DNA of 35,191 bases, taken from assembly GCA_021815315.1 (NCBI GenBank), contig JAKAHB010000006.1, forward strand, positions 1-35,191, written 5' to 3'. The position numbers were made by a program, and so were the translations under genes. Numbering within the stretch: the stretch's first letter is position 1; the number at the start of each line of letters is the position of its first letter. This document shows positions 20,935-30,090 of this stretch, piece by piece. Source of the stretch: a bacterium (lineage in GTDB: Bacteria > Patescibacteriota > Minisyncoccia > Portnoybacterales > JAKAHB01). The notes beneath the pieces were generated by a model. It was not told the origin of the DNA. It saw only the letters and a program-made list of their open reading frames with translations, and made no database searches.

Positions 20935-21015
20935 ATGGAAAATTATTCTGACAATATCGTAAAAAAATATGATTTTTGGACAGTTAAGGTCCATCCAAAC
21001 CAAGAATATTTATGA
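20935..21015 (+). pseudogene. 26-codon ORF resembling the start of a HIT-like protein (remnant)
   Basis: The frame runs from ATG 20935 (GAGGGG just upstream) to TGA 21013-21015 and overlaps the next ATG as ATGA. The C-terminal half, KKYDFWTVKVHPNQEYL, resembles from memory the N-terminal block (FWT..VH.NQ.YLGR) of small HIT-like proteins in Patescibacteria. The expected GRC continuation is replaced by the stop and the start of an unrelated gene. Either a truncated remnant or a real leader peptide translationally coupled to the HExxH gene. The similarity is by eye only. Confidence 0.4.
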
Positions 21016-21713
21016 AACCAAAGTTAAAACTTGCCATAGACATAAAAGCTGACACTGAAAACGCCAAATGGTTTGTCAAAAACGGTGAGTTTATTGACTG
21101 GTTTTTGCCTCTAAATTTTCAGTATATAACCAGCAAAAAGTTTTCTCTTTCGGAGAGGAACAAGGTTATTGCCGAATACACGAAGCATATCCACAAGATA
21201 AACAAGCAGGCTATCTTAGCTGGCGTTGATGAGACTAGGAAACGATGGATGAAAATTGAAAATAGTTTTTATGATCTAGCCAACAATATTTTTAAGGGAC
21301 ACCCTTGGCCAAAAGGGAAATATATTGGGTATGCCTCTATCTATTTAATGTTTCCTAGAAATATTAGTGAAAAAACTTTTTACTTTCCATATTCCCAAGA
21401 TGAATGGAACCCACCTGGAGTAATTGCTCACGAACTTTTGCATTTTATTTTCTTTGATTACATCAAAAAGAAGTATGGGGTTACCGAAAACGACGAATTT
21501 AAAGGCAAAAACCCTAAATATGTCTGGCAAGTTTCAGAAACCTTCAACACGGTAATTGAAAACTGGAAGCCATACAGGGATATTTTCGCTACGAAAGAAA
21601 ATTACAAACCATATCCTGGTTGCGAAAAAATGTTTGCCACCATGACTAAGCAATGGGCCAGAAAACAAGATATTGAAAGTTTCTTGGACCGGTGGCTATT
21701 ATTGGAACAATAA
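21012..21713 (+). CDS. Putative HExxH zinc metallopeptidase-like protein
   Basis: 233 residues. VIAHELLHFIFFDY contains H140-E141-L-L-H144, a zincin-type zinc site. A possible third ligand (E176 or E183) lies in VSETFNTVIEN about 32-39 residues later, which would fit a gluzincin-like layout. There is no signal peptide or TM, so it appears cytoplasmic. AT-rich codons, plus-strand orientation and overlap with the preceding mini-ORF set it apart from the neighbouring core genes and suggest an accessory origin. No specific family recognised; peptidase activity is inferred from the motif alone. Confidence 0.7.
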   Translation: MKPKLKLAIDIKADTENAKWFVKNGEFIDWFLPLNFQYITSKKFSLSERNKVIAEYTKHIHKINKQAILAGVDETRKRWMKIENSFYDLANNIFKGHPWPKGKYIGYASIYLMFPRNISEKTFYFPYSQDEWNPPGVIAHELLHFIFFDYIKKKYGVTENDEFKGKNPKYVWQVSETFNTVIENWKPYRDIFATKENYKPYPGCEKMFATMTKQWARKQDIESFLDRWLLLEQ

Positions 21714-21835
21714 ATTTTCTACAGCGGCTAGCAACAAGCATCTGATGGCGCGCTTTAAATACTCGGAACGTTGTGAAATGCTAATAAATTTTTTTATTTT
21801 TAATCTGGGAGAGTTTTATTCTCGCGTCAAAATAG

Positions 21836-22357
21836 ATGCCGAAATCACTTAATATAAAATTTGAAAAAGCCGTACGAATCCTGTCGGAGTATATGCCACC
21901 ATCAGATGAAAATAGTAGAAAGCCTGTGATATTCCATGATATACGCGTTGGCGTATATTTGTATGAAAATGGTTATCCGGAAGATGTCGTTTTGGCTGGC
22001 GTTTTGCACGACGCGATAGAGTGGTCTGGCGCTGACGAACAATTATTGAGAGATGAGTTCGGCGATAATGTTGTCCGCTTGATTTCCGCGTGCACAAAAG
22101 ATGATGCGATTGAAGACAAGGAGGAAAGAACAAACGAACTGATTCAAAGGTGCGCGCAAAACGGGCAAGATGCTCTCATTGTAAAGACGGCTGATATTAT
22201 TGACAGCTTTAAGTGGTATGTCGGCCAAAACAACGATGACGAATTGAAAAATCATTGTGTAAAGAATGCTAACGCTATTTTCAAATTTAAGCCGAAAGAT
22301 TTTGACGATAAAATATTTGACGAGCTGAAAAGTTGGCAAGAAAGGTTTACGAGTTAA
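21836..22357 (+). CDS. HD-domain phosphohydrolase (RelA/SpoT hydrolase-like)
   Basis: 173 residues, a stand-alone HD domain. Metal ligands are visible in order: H34-D35 (FHDIRVGVYL), H58-D59 (LAGVLHDAIEW) and D120 (VKTADIIDSFK). Spacing and flanks match the ppGpp hydrolase domain of RelA/SpoT and MESH1-like proteins. No synthetase or TGS domain is attached. In the family it would hydrolyse (p)ppGpp or a related nucleotide; the substrate here is inferred. It sits in the AT-rich plus-strand island, 122 bp after the HExxH gene and 28 bp before the next gene. Confidence 0.75.
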   Translation: MPKSLNIKFEKAVRILSEYMPPSDENSRKPVIFHDIRVGVYLYENGYPEDVVLAGVLHDAIEWSGADEQLLRDEFGDNVVRLISACTKDDAIEDKEERTNELIQRCAQNGQDALIVKTADIIDSFKWYVGQNNDDELKNHCVKNANAIFKFKPKDFDDKIFDELKSWQERFTS

Positions 22358-22385
22358 ATAAAATAATTTTTAAAAACTAAAATCT

Positions 22386-23033
22386 ATGCGCCAAACACAA
22401 AAAACCATCGTTGCCATCGTTGTTGTAGTGATTATTATTAGTGGCGGAATATATTTTTGGCAACAAAAAAAGAACGCGGGCTCAAAGCTGCCAAGCGCGT
22501 CAAAGCCGGAACAAAACCAAAACGCCGGGCAAGATACTACTGGTGGCCAGCCGGTCACAACGCCAAAAATTAACCAACCCGTGGGACAAATTTATAAAAA
22601 TACGAAATTTTCCTACAGCTGCCCCAAAGATTGGTCGCTGAACCAAAACAAAAACTATGATGGGCAGGTTGATTTAAGCGAGTGCACAAAAATATATTCC
22701 GGAGAAATATCATTTGACGATGGGATAAGCTTAACTTTTGGTTTTGTTCCCCGGGCTGTATCCGAAAACTACAGAATAAACAACCAAAAATACGCCGACA
22801 CGATTTTTAACGAAGTGAAAAACGAGGCCAACGCGAGAACCTACGCAAACAATAATTTTTCTGGATGGATTTCTTTGAGGAACGAAAGGCATGCCCTGGC
22901 CATGATCGCGCGCTATGAGGTCGCCGATGGATATTACGAAGTAAGCGCGAACGCCATGGGCAATTCAAAGACAGATACCGAATTCAAAAAAATGACCGAC
23001 GACATCGTAGGGACGTTTCAAGTCGTGAAATAA
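22386..23033 (+). CDS. Membrane-anchored protein with a PsbP-like extracytoplasmic domain
   Basis: 215 residues. A short N-terminus and one TM (about 7-25, KTIVAIVVVVIIISGGIYFW) are followed by a Lys/Gln/Pro/Thr-rich linker (about 27-68) and a globular domain. That domain begins YKNTKFSYSCPKDWSL, a pattern typical of PsbP/DUF1795-like folds, and ends DDIVGTFQVVK, also typical. There are two Cys in the domain (SCP and SECT) but no lipobox. Probably anchored with the domain outside the cell. Function unknown. A strong terminator follows. Confidence 0.7.
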   Translation: MRQTQKTIVAIVVVVIIISGGIYFWQQKKNAGSKLPSASKPEQNQNAGQDTTGGQPVTTPKINQPVGQIYKNTKFSYSCPKDWSLNQNKNYDGQVDLSECTKIYSGEISFDDGISLTFGFVPRAVSENYRINNQKYADTIFNEVKNEANARTYANNNFSGWISLRNERHALAMIARYEVADGYYEVSANAMGNSKTDTEFKKMTDDIVGTFQVVK

Positions 23034-23053
23034 AATCAGCGCAATCTCCTCGT

Positions 23054-23083
23054 CATAAAACCGCCCTCGGGGGCGGTTTTATG
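23054..23083. terminator. Bidirectional terminator between convergent genes
   Basis: A perfect 13-bp stem (arms CATAAAACCGCCC and GGGCGGTTTTATG) with a 4-nt loop. The T-run on one side and A-run on the other let it serve both the plus-strand gene ending at 23033 and the minus-strand gene ending at 23101. Confidence 0.85.
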
Positions 23084-23100
23084 AAGCTCAATTTTTCTCT

Positions 23101-25716
23101 TTACTTCACCACAAACCCGAAAGTTTTATCGGTTGTAAAGTCTCCCGAAAAATTGAATTTATGGTCGGGTAATTCTTTAAAAGTTCCGTCTTGCGCCAGC
23201 AAGACTTTTTTATTTTCCGGAAATTCAATCTCCACTTCCAGTGAAGAATTCTCCATCCCCGGCTGCTTTTGGGCGACCAAAGAAAAACTCGCCGGTTTAT
23301 CGTCGGCCAAGTCTAAAATAAACGGCAATTTATATTGCAACAGCAGGTTTACTTTTTCTTTGGGGCTTGTATAGGCCCAGCCGCCAAAAACGGTCTTGCC
23401 GCTTTCGTTAAAAACATCCAGGCCAAATTTATTGGCAGTTTTACCGGCTAGAATTTGCGCCAAGTCTTTGTCTTTTTTATAGCCGGATTTTTCATAATCA
23501 ACCGATGCTTGCACAGTTTCTTTTGTGTTGCCCGAAGCAAATAACAGTTGGCTGCCTTGGGGCGCGTAGAGCCGGAAATAGTCGGCATTCACCTTGTTCC
23601 AAAAGTCATAGGCAAGGCCCCCTCCGTTGTGTTGACGCTCAATTTTAACCGTGTCAAAAACCTGACCGTTGGAGCCGATTCTAATTATCTGTTTTATCTT
23701 TTGGCTGACAACGTGATCCGTTTTATAGCCGCAGATATTGGAGTTAACAAACAGAGAAAAGTCCTTTTCGGTTTTTTGCACTTGCCCGGCCCAGCCCTGG
23801 CCAACAACAAAGTTCTCCAATGAGTTATCTCTGAAATAGAGCAGGGCCTCTTTCCTCTCCAACGACTGCAAAAGAACTTGCAATAACGCCAAGGGGTCGT
23901 CCGTGGCCTTGGCGGACATCTTTTGGAATAACAGAGGAGCCAAGTCGGCCAAAATCTTTTTGGGCTTGTTTTCCGTTTTGTCAAAATCACCTTCTACTTT
24001 GTTTTGCACTTCGGCCACAAAGTTGTCGGCGGATATTCGCAAATTATAGGCGGGCAAATCAATCTGACCGGTAAAACGCAACAAGTTTTCAACAACCTGG
24101 GGCGTTAACGCAATCACTCCGTCAACGGTTTCTCCGCCGGTTTTTTCATAGAAACTGGCCACCTTTTGGGCTGAAGTCGGGAAATCGGCAAACCAGTTGG
24201 CATCATGCATTGACCAGTTGGCGGAAATTTTTTGGATAGGTTCGGGCGGCACGATGTATTCTTGCAATTGGCCATCCGGGTTGTAAACGTTGTCAATAAA
24301 GATTTTTTTAAAACTCCCCTTGTCCACGTCAAAAACTCCATAGGAACCGATAAAGCCGCCGGTCGCCCGCAGCTCCGAATTATTCTGGAAAATCACCAAA
24401 TATTTTTTGGCTCTTTGATGGCCCAAAAAGTTTAACAAGTTGTCCAGATAATAAGGCGCGTTATCCAGGCTTTTGACGGCCAAACCAAGACTGCCCTGCA
24501 ACTGGTCCAGATTTTGGCCGGGGATCAAGTCGGCTGGAACTTGAGCCATTCTTTTCTGGGCCTCGGTTAGATAGGAAGAGGCCAATTTAATATTTTGTTC
24601 AAGTTCAAAGAGGCGGTCAGTTAACGAACCGCCGCCGGAGTCCCGACTAAAAACTTTTTTTATTTCCGGCTCCAAAGAAGCCAGCGAGAAAGACAAATGC
24701 TCCCCCGCCAAAGAAATATTTTTAGCCGCTATTAAAACATCGTTGCTCTGGGAAACCCTGTTTAGCCCCGGTACAAAAGCCAAAAGAGCCAATAAATTGC
24801 CCGCCAAACCATCAACCTTTGTTTCGGCCAAGTTTAACTGCCCGGAAGCTTGGTAAAAACTTTCTCCGGCTAAACGAAAATTCTGGTCACCCAACGCCTT
24901 TTTTGCCAATAGGAGGTTATGATAACCGGCATAAGTGCTGGCCAAAGCCTCGTCTTTAACTTTCAGTCCTTGACCCAAAAATCCAACCAGAGGGATTAAC
25001 AGGATTAGAAACAAAGCTGTCGCCATAAAAATCGGCTTATTTTTAAACCCATTCAACGCTTGTCGCCAAAAAAATCCAGTTCCGATTTTTATTTTTCCCG
25101 ACGGAGGAGTAAAAACAGGCTGATAAAAAGTTTCGGAAATGACCTGTGGCTTATTGGTTTTCGGCCCGGAGAGAATACTTGAAAAAGCGGCCAGCTCCCG
25201 CTTCAGCTCCTCTTCGTCAAGCGCTCCTTCGTTTTCTTGGGCCTCGCTTTTTTTAGCGATTTCTCTGACCGCTACAGTTAATTCCGGACCGTCAAGAATA
25301 ATGTCCAGCCCCAGATCGCTAGCTTGCCTTGTCAGCTCAATTTTTAATAGTGCCTCTTCCGGCTTGGCTTTTGCGGCAAAAATCTCTGGCTCTGTTTCCG
25401 CTGGGAATTTGTTGGAGGGCGCAGAGACGTCGTTTTGGGGCAACAGCTGTTCGTCTCTTTGGTGAATTTTTTCCAAAATATTAAGCAACAATTCTCGCTG
25501 ATTGGTCTCTTGCCGCCTGGAAAAGTGTTTATCCAGATAGTTTAACAACCATTTTTTTTCGTCAAATTTTTTTGGATTTTTACGCCGAGACGGCATCCTG
25601 ATTTTTTGTCGGCCGGTTTTTTGAGTCAAACGCCAAAGCCGATCCTTTAAAGGATTCTCCATCTTTGTCGCTCGAATGTCGGCGACGAGTTTTGTTTTGG
25701 GGACTTTGGCGACCAT
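23101..25716 (-). CDS. DUF4012 domain-containing membrane protein
   Basis: 871 residues from the ATG at 25716 (the frame starts two codons earlier at a TTG). The long cytoplasmic N-terminus (about 1-225) is basic, then Glu-rich. One TM (about 231-250, IFMATALFLILLIPLVGFLG) precedes a large extracellular part. The DUF4012 core is recognisable from the block VIFQNNSELRATGGFIGSYG and the following FDVDKG, plus NWSMHDANWFADFPTSA and GVIALTPQVVENLLRFTG. DUF4012 proteins often sit in polysaccharide and teichoic-acid-like clusters and resemble LytR-CpsA-Psr context proteins, but no activity is established to my knowledge. Here it precedes the glycosyltransferase cluster, supporting an envelope role. 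Extended -10 promoter upstream. Confidence 0.88.
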   Translation of the reverse strand: MVAKVPKTKLVADIRATKMENPLKDRLWRLTQKTGRQKIRMPSRRKNPKKFDEKKWLLNYLDKHFSRRQETNQRELLLNILEKIHQRDEQLLPQNDVSAPSNKFPAETEPEIFAAKAKPEEALLKIELTRQASDLGLDIILDGPELTVAVREIAKKSEAQENEGALDEEELKRELAAFSSILSGPKTNKPQVISETFYQPVFTPPSGKIKIGTGFFWRQALNGFKNKPIFMATALFLILLIPLVGFLGQGLKVKDEALASTYAGYHNLLLAKKALGDQNFRLAGESFYQASGQLNLAETKVDGLAGNLLALLAFVPGLNRVSQSNDVLIAAKNISLAGEHLSFSLASLEPEIKKVFSRDSGGGSLTDRLFELEQNIKLASSYLTEAQKRMAQVPADLIPGQNLDQLQGSLGLAVKSLDNAPYYLDNLLNFLGHQRAKKYLVIFQNNSELRATGGFIGSYGVFDVDKGSFKKIFIDNVYNPDGQLQEYIVPPEPIQKISANWSMHDANWFADFPTSAQKVASFYEKTGGETVDGVIALTPQVVENLLRFTGQIDLPAYNLRISADNFVAEVQNKVEGDFDKTENKPKKILADLAPLLFQKMSAKATDDPLALLQVLLQSLERKEALLYFRDNSLENFVVGQGWAGQVQKTEKDFSLFVNSNICGYKTDHVVSQKIKQIIRIGSNGQVFDTVKIERQHNGGGLAYDFWNKVNADYFRLYAPQGSQLLFASGNTKETVQASVDYEKSGYKKDKDLAQILAGKTANKFGLDVFNESGKTVFGGWAYTSPKEKVNLLLQYKLPFILDLADDKPASFSLVAQKQPGMENSSLEVEIEFPENKKVLLAQDGTFKELPDHKFNFSGDFTTDKTFGFVVK

Positions 25717-25755
25717 AGACAAACTAGGGCTAAAGAGCCCTTAATACTTGCTGAT

Positions 25756-25764
25756 ATTATAGCA
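25756..25764 (-). promoter_or_regulatory. Extended -10 promoter of the DUF4012 gene
   Basis: On the minus strand TGCTATAAT, a perfect extended -10, ends 39 nt before the ATG. A small hairpin (GGGCT/AGCCC) lies in the leader. Confidence 0.65.
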
Positions 25765-25765
25765 T

Positions 25766-25787
25766 AAAAAAAGGCGCCCCAAGGCGC
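25766..25787 (-). terminator. Intrinsic terminator after the first GT4 gene
   Basis: On the minus strand GCGCC-TTGG-GGCGC followed by C and seven T. It is directly followed by the DUF4012 promoter, so the DUF4012 gene is a separate unit. Confidence 0.75.
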
Positions 25788-25817
25788 GTCTTTTAGCAGA
25801 AAAGTTCGGAGAGGCCG

Positions 25818-26984
25818 TCAAGCCAATTCTTGGTAAATCGCCAAGGTTTGCTTGGCTGTTTTTTTCCAATCAAACCTTTTTGTCTGCTCCCGGCCCAAGC
25901 TGATTAGTCTTTGGCGTAGAAATTGGTCAGTCAGAAGCCGCAACACCTTGTCAACGAAATCGCGCTCACCTTGCGGATTGAAATATAAAGCCGCTTGCCC
26001 AAAAATTTCCGGCAGACAGCTGGCGTTGGCCGATACCACCGGTAAATCGTATGACATGGCCTCCAACCCCGGCAAACCAAATCCTTCATAGAAACTGGGG
26101 AAGACATAGGCGAAAGCATTTTGATAAAGCGCCACTAATTCTTCGTCGGGCACAAAACCGGCAAAAATAACGCTCACGCAATATTTTTTTCTTTGCTTTG
26201 GCGCCGCGTAACAAACTTGGTGAAATTTATTTTTAAGAAGCTGATAAAAATCATCGTCTCCTCCCGCTAAAACCAGCTGCAGCTTGTCGTCTTTGATTCT
26301 TTTAACCAATTTCTCAAAAGCCCCCAGCAAAAAGCTCAAGTTCTTGTGGGGATAGGCGTTGCCAACGTAAAGCAGAAACGGAGGCTTGATGCCGTATTTG
26401 GCCAAGATTTTATCTTGGCCAAGCTTTTTTCTTTTTTGGCAGTCACCCAAAGAAACCCCTTCATAGATTACTTCTATTTTTTCCGGGTTTAGCCCTAAGC
26501 TCTCAATCAAGTCTTTTTTGGTAAAGTGCGAAACGGTAATAATCTTCAAGGCTTTTTTAACCGTGGCTCGCAGACAAAAATCATAAAACCAGTCTTTAAT
26601 GTTATAACGTAATTGTTTGAAAAGCCCACTTCGCTTGGTGGGAAATTTTTTTAGAATCAAATCGTGGATGGTAACCACAAAACGTCCTCGGTACAAAAAT
26701 GGAGCGTTAAAATGAGTGAAATGCATCAAATCAATGTCCGTGCTCCTGATTTTTCGGGAGAAAAACAACTGCTCCTTTAGGGAATACGGTTTATAGTCGG
26801 CCAGAACTTTGTGGAAATTGTCAGCCGCAAATTCTGTTTTTTCAAAGTCCTCCGGGCCCAGAAAAATATAATAATGATTATCCAAATTCAAATCGGCCAG
26901 ATGTTTTATCAGCTCTTGCGTATAGCGGCCCAAACCTTTAGCTTTGGGGCCATAGAACCTGGCGTCAATTCCAATGTTTGCCAA
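25818..26984 (-). CDS. GT4-family glycosyltransferase
   Basis: 388 residues, a GT-B fold enzyme. The N-terminal domain has IGIDARFYGPKAKGLGRYTQELIKHL, with the glycine-rich acceptor-site loop. The C-terminal domain has FLLYVGNAYPHKNLSFLLGAF and the retaining-GT4 E-x7-E motif in FYEGFGLPGLEAM, then LPVVSANASCLPEIFG. Such enzymes use nucleotide sugars (often GDP-mannose) to extend lipid-linked oligosaccharides in the cytoplasm. It lies 12 bp after the next GT4 gene, in one operon. Sugar specificity is unknown. Confidence 0.92.
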   Translation of the reverse strand: MANIGIDARFYGPKAKGLGRYTQELIKHLADLNLDNHYYIFLGPEDFEKTEFAADNFHKVLADYKPYSLKEQLFFSRKIRSTDIDLMHFTHFNAPFLYRGRFVVTIHDLILKKFPTKRSGLFKQLRYNIKDWFYDFCLRATVKKALKIITVSHFTKKDLIESLGLNPEKIEVIYEGVSLGDCQKRKKLGQDKILAKYGIKPPFLLYVGNAYPHKNLSFLLGAFEKLVKRIKDDKLQLVLAGGDDDFYQLLKNKFHQVCYAAPKQRKKYCVSVIFAGFVPDEELVALYQNAFAYVFPSFYEGFGLPGLEAMSYDLPVVSANASCLPEIFGQAALYFNPQGERDFVDKVLRLLTDQFLRQRLISLGREQTKRFDWKKTAKQTLAIYQELA

Positions 26985-26996
26985 AATTTTAAGTCT

Positions 26997-28139
26997 TTAT
27001 TTTAATTTTTCAACCGCCGCTAAAAATTCTTGGCCTGTTTTCTCCCAAGAAAATTCCTTCACTCTCTCTCGCCCTTTTTCAATTAAGTTTTTTCTGAATT
27101 CATCTTCTGTCAAAACAATTTTAATCGCTTCGGCCAATTCACCGGTTAGATATGGGTCTATCATCAAGGCGGCCTCCCCTACTATTTCGGGCAAAGAAGT
27201 CTTGTTGGAACAAACTACCGGCACGCCATAGGCCATCGCCTCCAACGGCGGGAAGCCAAACCCTTCAAAAAAACTGGGATAAGCAAAAACGGTTGCCAGG
27301 TGGTAAAGGCTCGCTTTGTCCTGGTAGTTGATAAAGCCGGGGAAATGGATAAAAGAAGACCAGCGCGATTTTTTGGCTTGGGCCACAATATCTTTGAAGA
27401 GCCAACCAAAAGCTCCGGCCATCACCAAATGAACATCGGCAAATTTTTTGTCTTGTTTCAAAATATCAAAAGACTCAATCAGGCCCTGCAGATTTTTTCT
27501 GGGCTCAATGGTCCCAAAAAACAAAATGAACTTTTGAGGCAAGTGATATTTTTTTCTGACCGCTTCTATTTTTTTCTGATCTGGCTGGCCGCTTGATAGT
27601 CCCCTCTCTACGCCAGAATAGATGACTTTGATTTTTTTTTCGTCAACCCCGTAAAGATTGACTAGGTCTTCTTTGGTTGATTGAGAAACGGCAATCAGCA
27701 AATCTGCTTCCCTGGCTCGAGCCTTTGGGTTCATCAGTTTGTGCCACAAATGATGTCTGGCGGAAAAAAATTCGGGATAATATTCAAAAGATAAATCGTG
27801 AAAAGTCATCACTCTAGCTGCTTGTGCCATCGAGGCCCTCAAAAAATGGGGCAGAAAGTAAGCGTCAACCCCGCCCACCAAATTATCAATCTTTGGCCGA
27901 TTTAAAATCGCAGAAGTTAAATCTAATAATTTGTTGGGATAGCCGAAACTGTATAATTTTCTTTTGGGCAAAGACAACCAAGAAAAACCAAGCTTCACCT
28001 TGGAGCGAGCATTGTAAAAAAAATGATAGGAATTTTTTTGGTCACCGGCTAGGGCCTCCATCAGTCCTATTGTATATTGTTCTACTCCGGTTCTTGCCCC
28101 TCTGGCCAAGACCCGGAGATCAACTCCGATACGCAACAC
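26997..28139 (-). CDS. GT4-family glycosyltransferase
   Basis: 380 residues, GT-B fold. It begins RIGVDLRVLARGARTGVEQY with the same Gly-rich loop as the neighbour, and carries FILFFGTIEPRKNLQGLIESF, the E-x7-E motif in FFEGFGFPPLEAM, and VPVVCSNKTSLPEIVGEAAL. It is paralogous to the 25818 gene and probably acts in the same chain-assembly pathway on a different linkage. The start is GTG at 28139 (a TTG follows). About 120 bp separate it from the Wzz-like gene; a TATAAT lies in that gap on the minus strand. Confidence 0.92.
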   Translation of the reverse strand: MLRIGVDLRVLARGARTGVEQYTIGLMEALAGDQKNSYHFFYNARSKVKLGFSWLSLPKRKLYSFGYPNKLLDLTSAILNRPKIDNLVGGVDAYFLPHFLRASMAQAARVMTFHDLSFEYYPEFFSARHHLWHKLMNPKARAREADLLIAVSQSTKEDLVNLYGVDEKKIKVIYSGVERGLSSGQPDQKKIEAVRKKYHLPQKFILFFGTIEPRKNLQGLIESFDILKQDKKFADVHLVMAGAFGWLFKDIVAQAKKSRWSSFIHFPGFINYQDKASLYHLATVFAYPSFFEGFGFPPLEAMAYGVPVVCSNKTSLPEIVGEAALMIDPYLTGELAEAIKIVLTEDEFRKNLIEKGRERVKEFSWEKTGQEFLAAVEKLK

Positions 28140-28259
28140 GGTTGTCTACCCCCGACTCTCAACCCCGGCAACAGCTTAGCTGCTTAACCCCAAGCAGTCT
28201 TATGTTTGTTGGCGATTGATAACCGGGAGTTGACCGGTAATTATAATTTGATGGCTGGG

Positions 28260-28865
28260 TTAATCCTGCTTGGTTGTCACAAAAGCAAGGCCCAGACTGA
28301 AAACAAGCCCCAATAAAAATCCGATTGCCAGATTTGTTCCGACATTTGATTTCTGGACGTAAAAAATTATCGGCTCGTTGGCTTGGATAAAAAAGGCGGC
28401 CGAGTCTTGAGAGATGCTTCCGATTCCTCCGCTTTTTTCTTCCAAAACATTTTTTAACCCCTGGGCTAGTTTTTTGGCGTCTTGCTCATTGGTTGTCCCA
28501 AAGGACACCTCCAAATATTGGGCCGCCAGTTTTTTGGTTTTAAAGACTCCCCCCAAGTCATTCAGATTGGCCGGAGCGGGCAATCCCGCTTGACGAAAAA
28601 TTTCCGTTACCAAGCCCGGGCTTTTAAGCCAAAATTGAATGTTTTTGGAGAATTCGTCAGCCGCCATAATCGCGTAATAGCCGTCGTATTTGTAATCGGT
28701 GGCAGTTTGCGTGCCCAAACGCGCGACATCCAGGGAAACCAAGGTTTGGTACGGAGCCGTTAGGTAGTAACCGTAGAGCGCGCCCACTAAACCGCAAAAC
28801 AAAATTATGATTACCGCGTAAAACCAAATTTTTTTAAGTTGGGAAATAAAATTTTCCAGTAACAT
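28260..28865 (-). CDS. Wzz-like polysaccharide chain-length/co-polymerase protein
   Basis: 201 residues. Two TM helices flank an extracytoplasmic domain: TM1 about 13-34 (WFYAVIIILFCGLVGALYGYYL) and TM2 about 175-195 (LAIGFLLGLVFSLGLAFV). The domain starts TAPYQTLVSLDVARLG, typical of Wzz/YveK co-polymerases (Y-x-s-x-a-x-l-x-V). There is no C-terminal kinase domain. It would set polymer length in a Wzy-type pathway; no Wzy is visible in the window. Between two GT genes on the same strand. Confidence 0.8.
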   Translation of the reverse strand: MLLENFISQLKKIWFYAVIIILFCGLVGALYGYYLTAPYQTLVSLDVARLGTQTATDYKYDGYYAIMAADEFSKNIQFWLKSPGLVTEIFRQAGLPAPANLNDLGGVFKTKKLAAQYLEVSFGTTNEQDAKKLAQGLKNVLEEKSGGIGSISQDSAAFFIQANEPIIFYVQKSNVGTNLAIGFLLGLVFSLGLAFVTTKQD

Positions 28866-28925
28866 AAATTTGAATGGTGGCGACAGACAAAAGATAATAA
28901 ATAAATATTTTTTGTCCGCGGCCGC

Positions 28926-30029
28926 TCAAGCCTTACTTTTAAATTCTTGATATTTCTCCTCCACAAACATTTTTATTTTTTCCTTGAACCTTTCTTCATC
29001 CCACCGCAAAACCTTTTCTCGAATATATTGGCCGTTGAAAATCGTCCGCTGTAATTTTTTAACCGCTCCGATTAAATCTTCAACTCCTTGCTTCTCAAAA
29101 AAGATTCCGGTTTTTCCGTCTTCAATCATTTCCAATGCTCCTCCGCCGGCATAAGCGATGACGGGACGCCCCGAGGCCATCGCTTCGGCCGCCACTATCC
29201 CAAAATCTTCTTCTTGCGGGAAGATAAGGGCTTGGCAATGGGCATAATAGTCTTTCAGGCGCTGGTCTGAAACCAGCCCGACAAATTCAATGTTGGGCCG
29301 AGCGATACTTTTTAGATATTTCTCTTGTGGCCCCCCGCCCACAATCTTTAGAGGCAAGCCCAACCGATTGAAAGCTTTTACAATCAAGTCAAACCTTTTA
29401 TAGGGGAGGAACCTGCCCACGGCCAAAAAATAATTATGGGGCTGTTCGATAATATGAAAAAGCGCTGTTTTTATCGGCGGGTGAACAACTTGAGCGTCGC
29501 GATGATAATATTTTTTAATCCGTCCGGCAACGAAGCTGGAATTGGCCAAATAGTAATCCGGCCGAGCCGAAGCCGCCTCATCCCAAAGACGGATGTAATT
29601 GATTAAAAAAGGTATAAAAAATTTTATTAGCCCCCCATAGCCAAATTCTTTTATGTATTTGTGCGAATCGTCCCAGGCGTAACGAATCGGCGTGTGGCAA
29701 TAACAAAGATGCAGGGTTTGGGGCCGCGTGATAATCCCCTTGGCGTAGCTGGCCGAATCGGAGAGCACCAGGTCGTATTTTGACAAATCAAATTGTTCGA
29801 TGGCCAGAGGCATCAACAAAGAAAAAGCGCGATGGTGCTTCTTGGCGCCGGGAAGCTTCTGCAAAAAAGAAGTAAATATCTTTTTCCCCCTAAAAGCCCG
29901 CCCCGTTCCCTGCTCGTCATAAAGCAGAGTGAAGATGGGAGCTTCCGGCCAAATTTTAGTGAAAGCTTCCAAAACCCTTTCTCCTCCTCCATATTGGTTC
30001 AGATAGTCATGGACTAAGGCTATTTTCAT
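28926..30029 (-). CDS. GT4-family glycosyltransferase (WbaZ-like)
   Basis: 367 residues. It starts KIALVHDYLNQYGGGERVLEAF, characteristic of a GT4 branch in O-antigen and EPS clusters (WbaZ-type mannosyltransferases). Other blocks are CYCHTPIRYAWDD, YFLAVGRFLPYKRFDLIVKAF and E-x7-E in EEDFGIVAAEAMASGRPVIAY. All GT-B donor-site features are present. It probably adds an early sugar after the initiating transferase encoded 61 bp upstream. Sugar specificity is inferred only from the resemblance. Confidence 0.92.
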   Translation of the reverse strand: MKIALVHDYLNQYGGGERVLEAFTKIWPEAPIFTLLYDEQGTGRAFRGKKIFTSFLQKLPGAKKHHRAFSLLMPLAIEQFDLSKYDLVLSDSASYAKGIITRPQTLHLCYCHTPIRYAWDDSHKYIKEFGYGGLIKFFIPFLINYIRLWDEAASARPDYYLANSSFVAGRIKKYYHRDAQVVHPPIKTALFHIIEQPHNYFLAVGRFLPYKRFDLIVKAFNRLGLPLKIVGGGPQEKYLKSIARPNIEFVGLVSDQRLKDYYAHCQALIFPQEEDFGIVAAEAMASGRPVIAYAGGGALEMIEDGKTGIFFEKQGVEDLIGAVKKLQRTIFNGQYIREKVLRWDEERFKEKIKMFVEEKYQEFKSKA

Positions 30030-30090
30030 AAACTTAAGCTGTGGAGCGAAGAAAAAGAATTGAGAAATTGTCCCAAGTCCCTAGTCTGGC

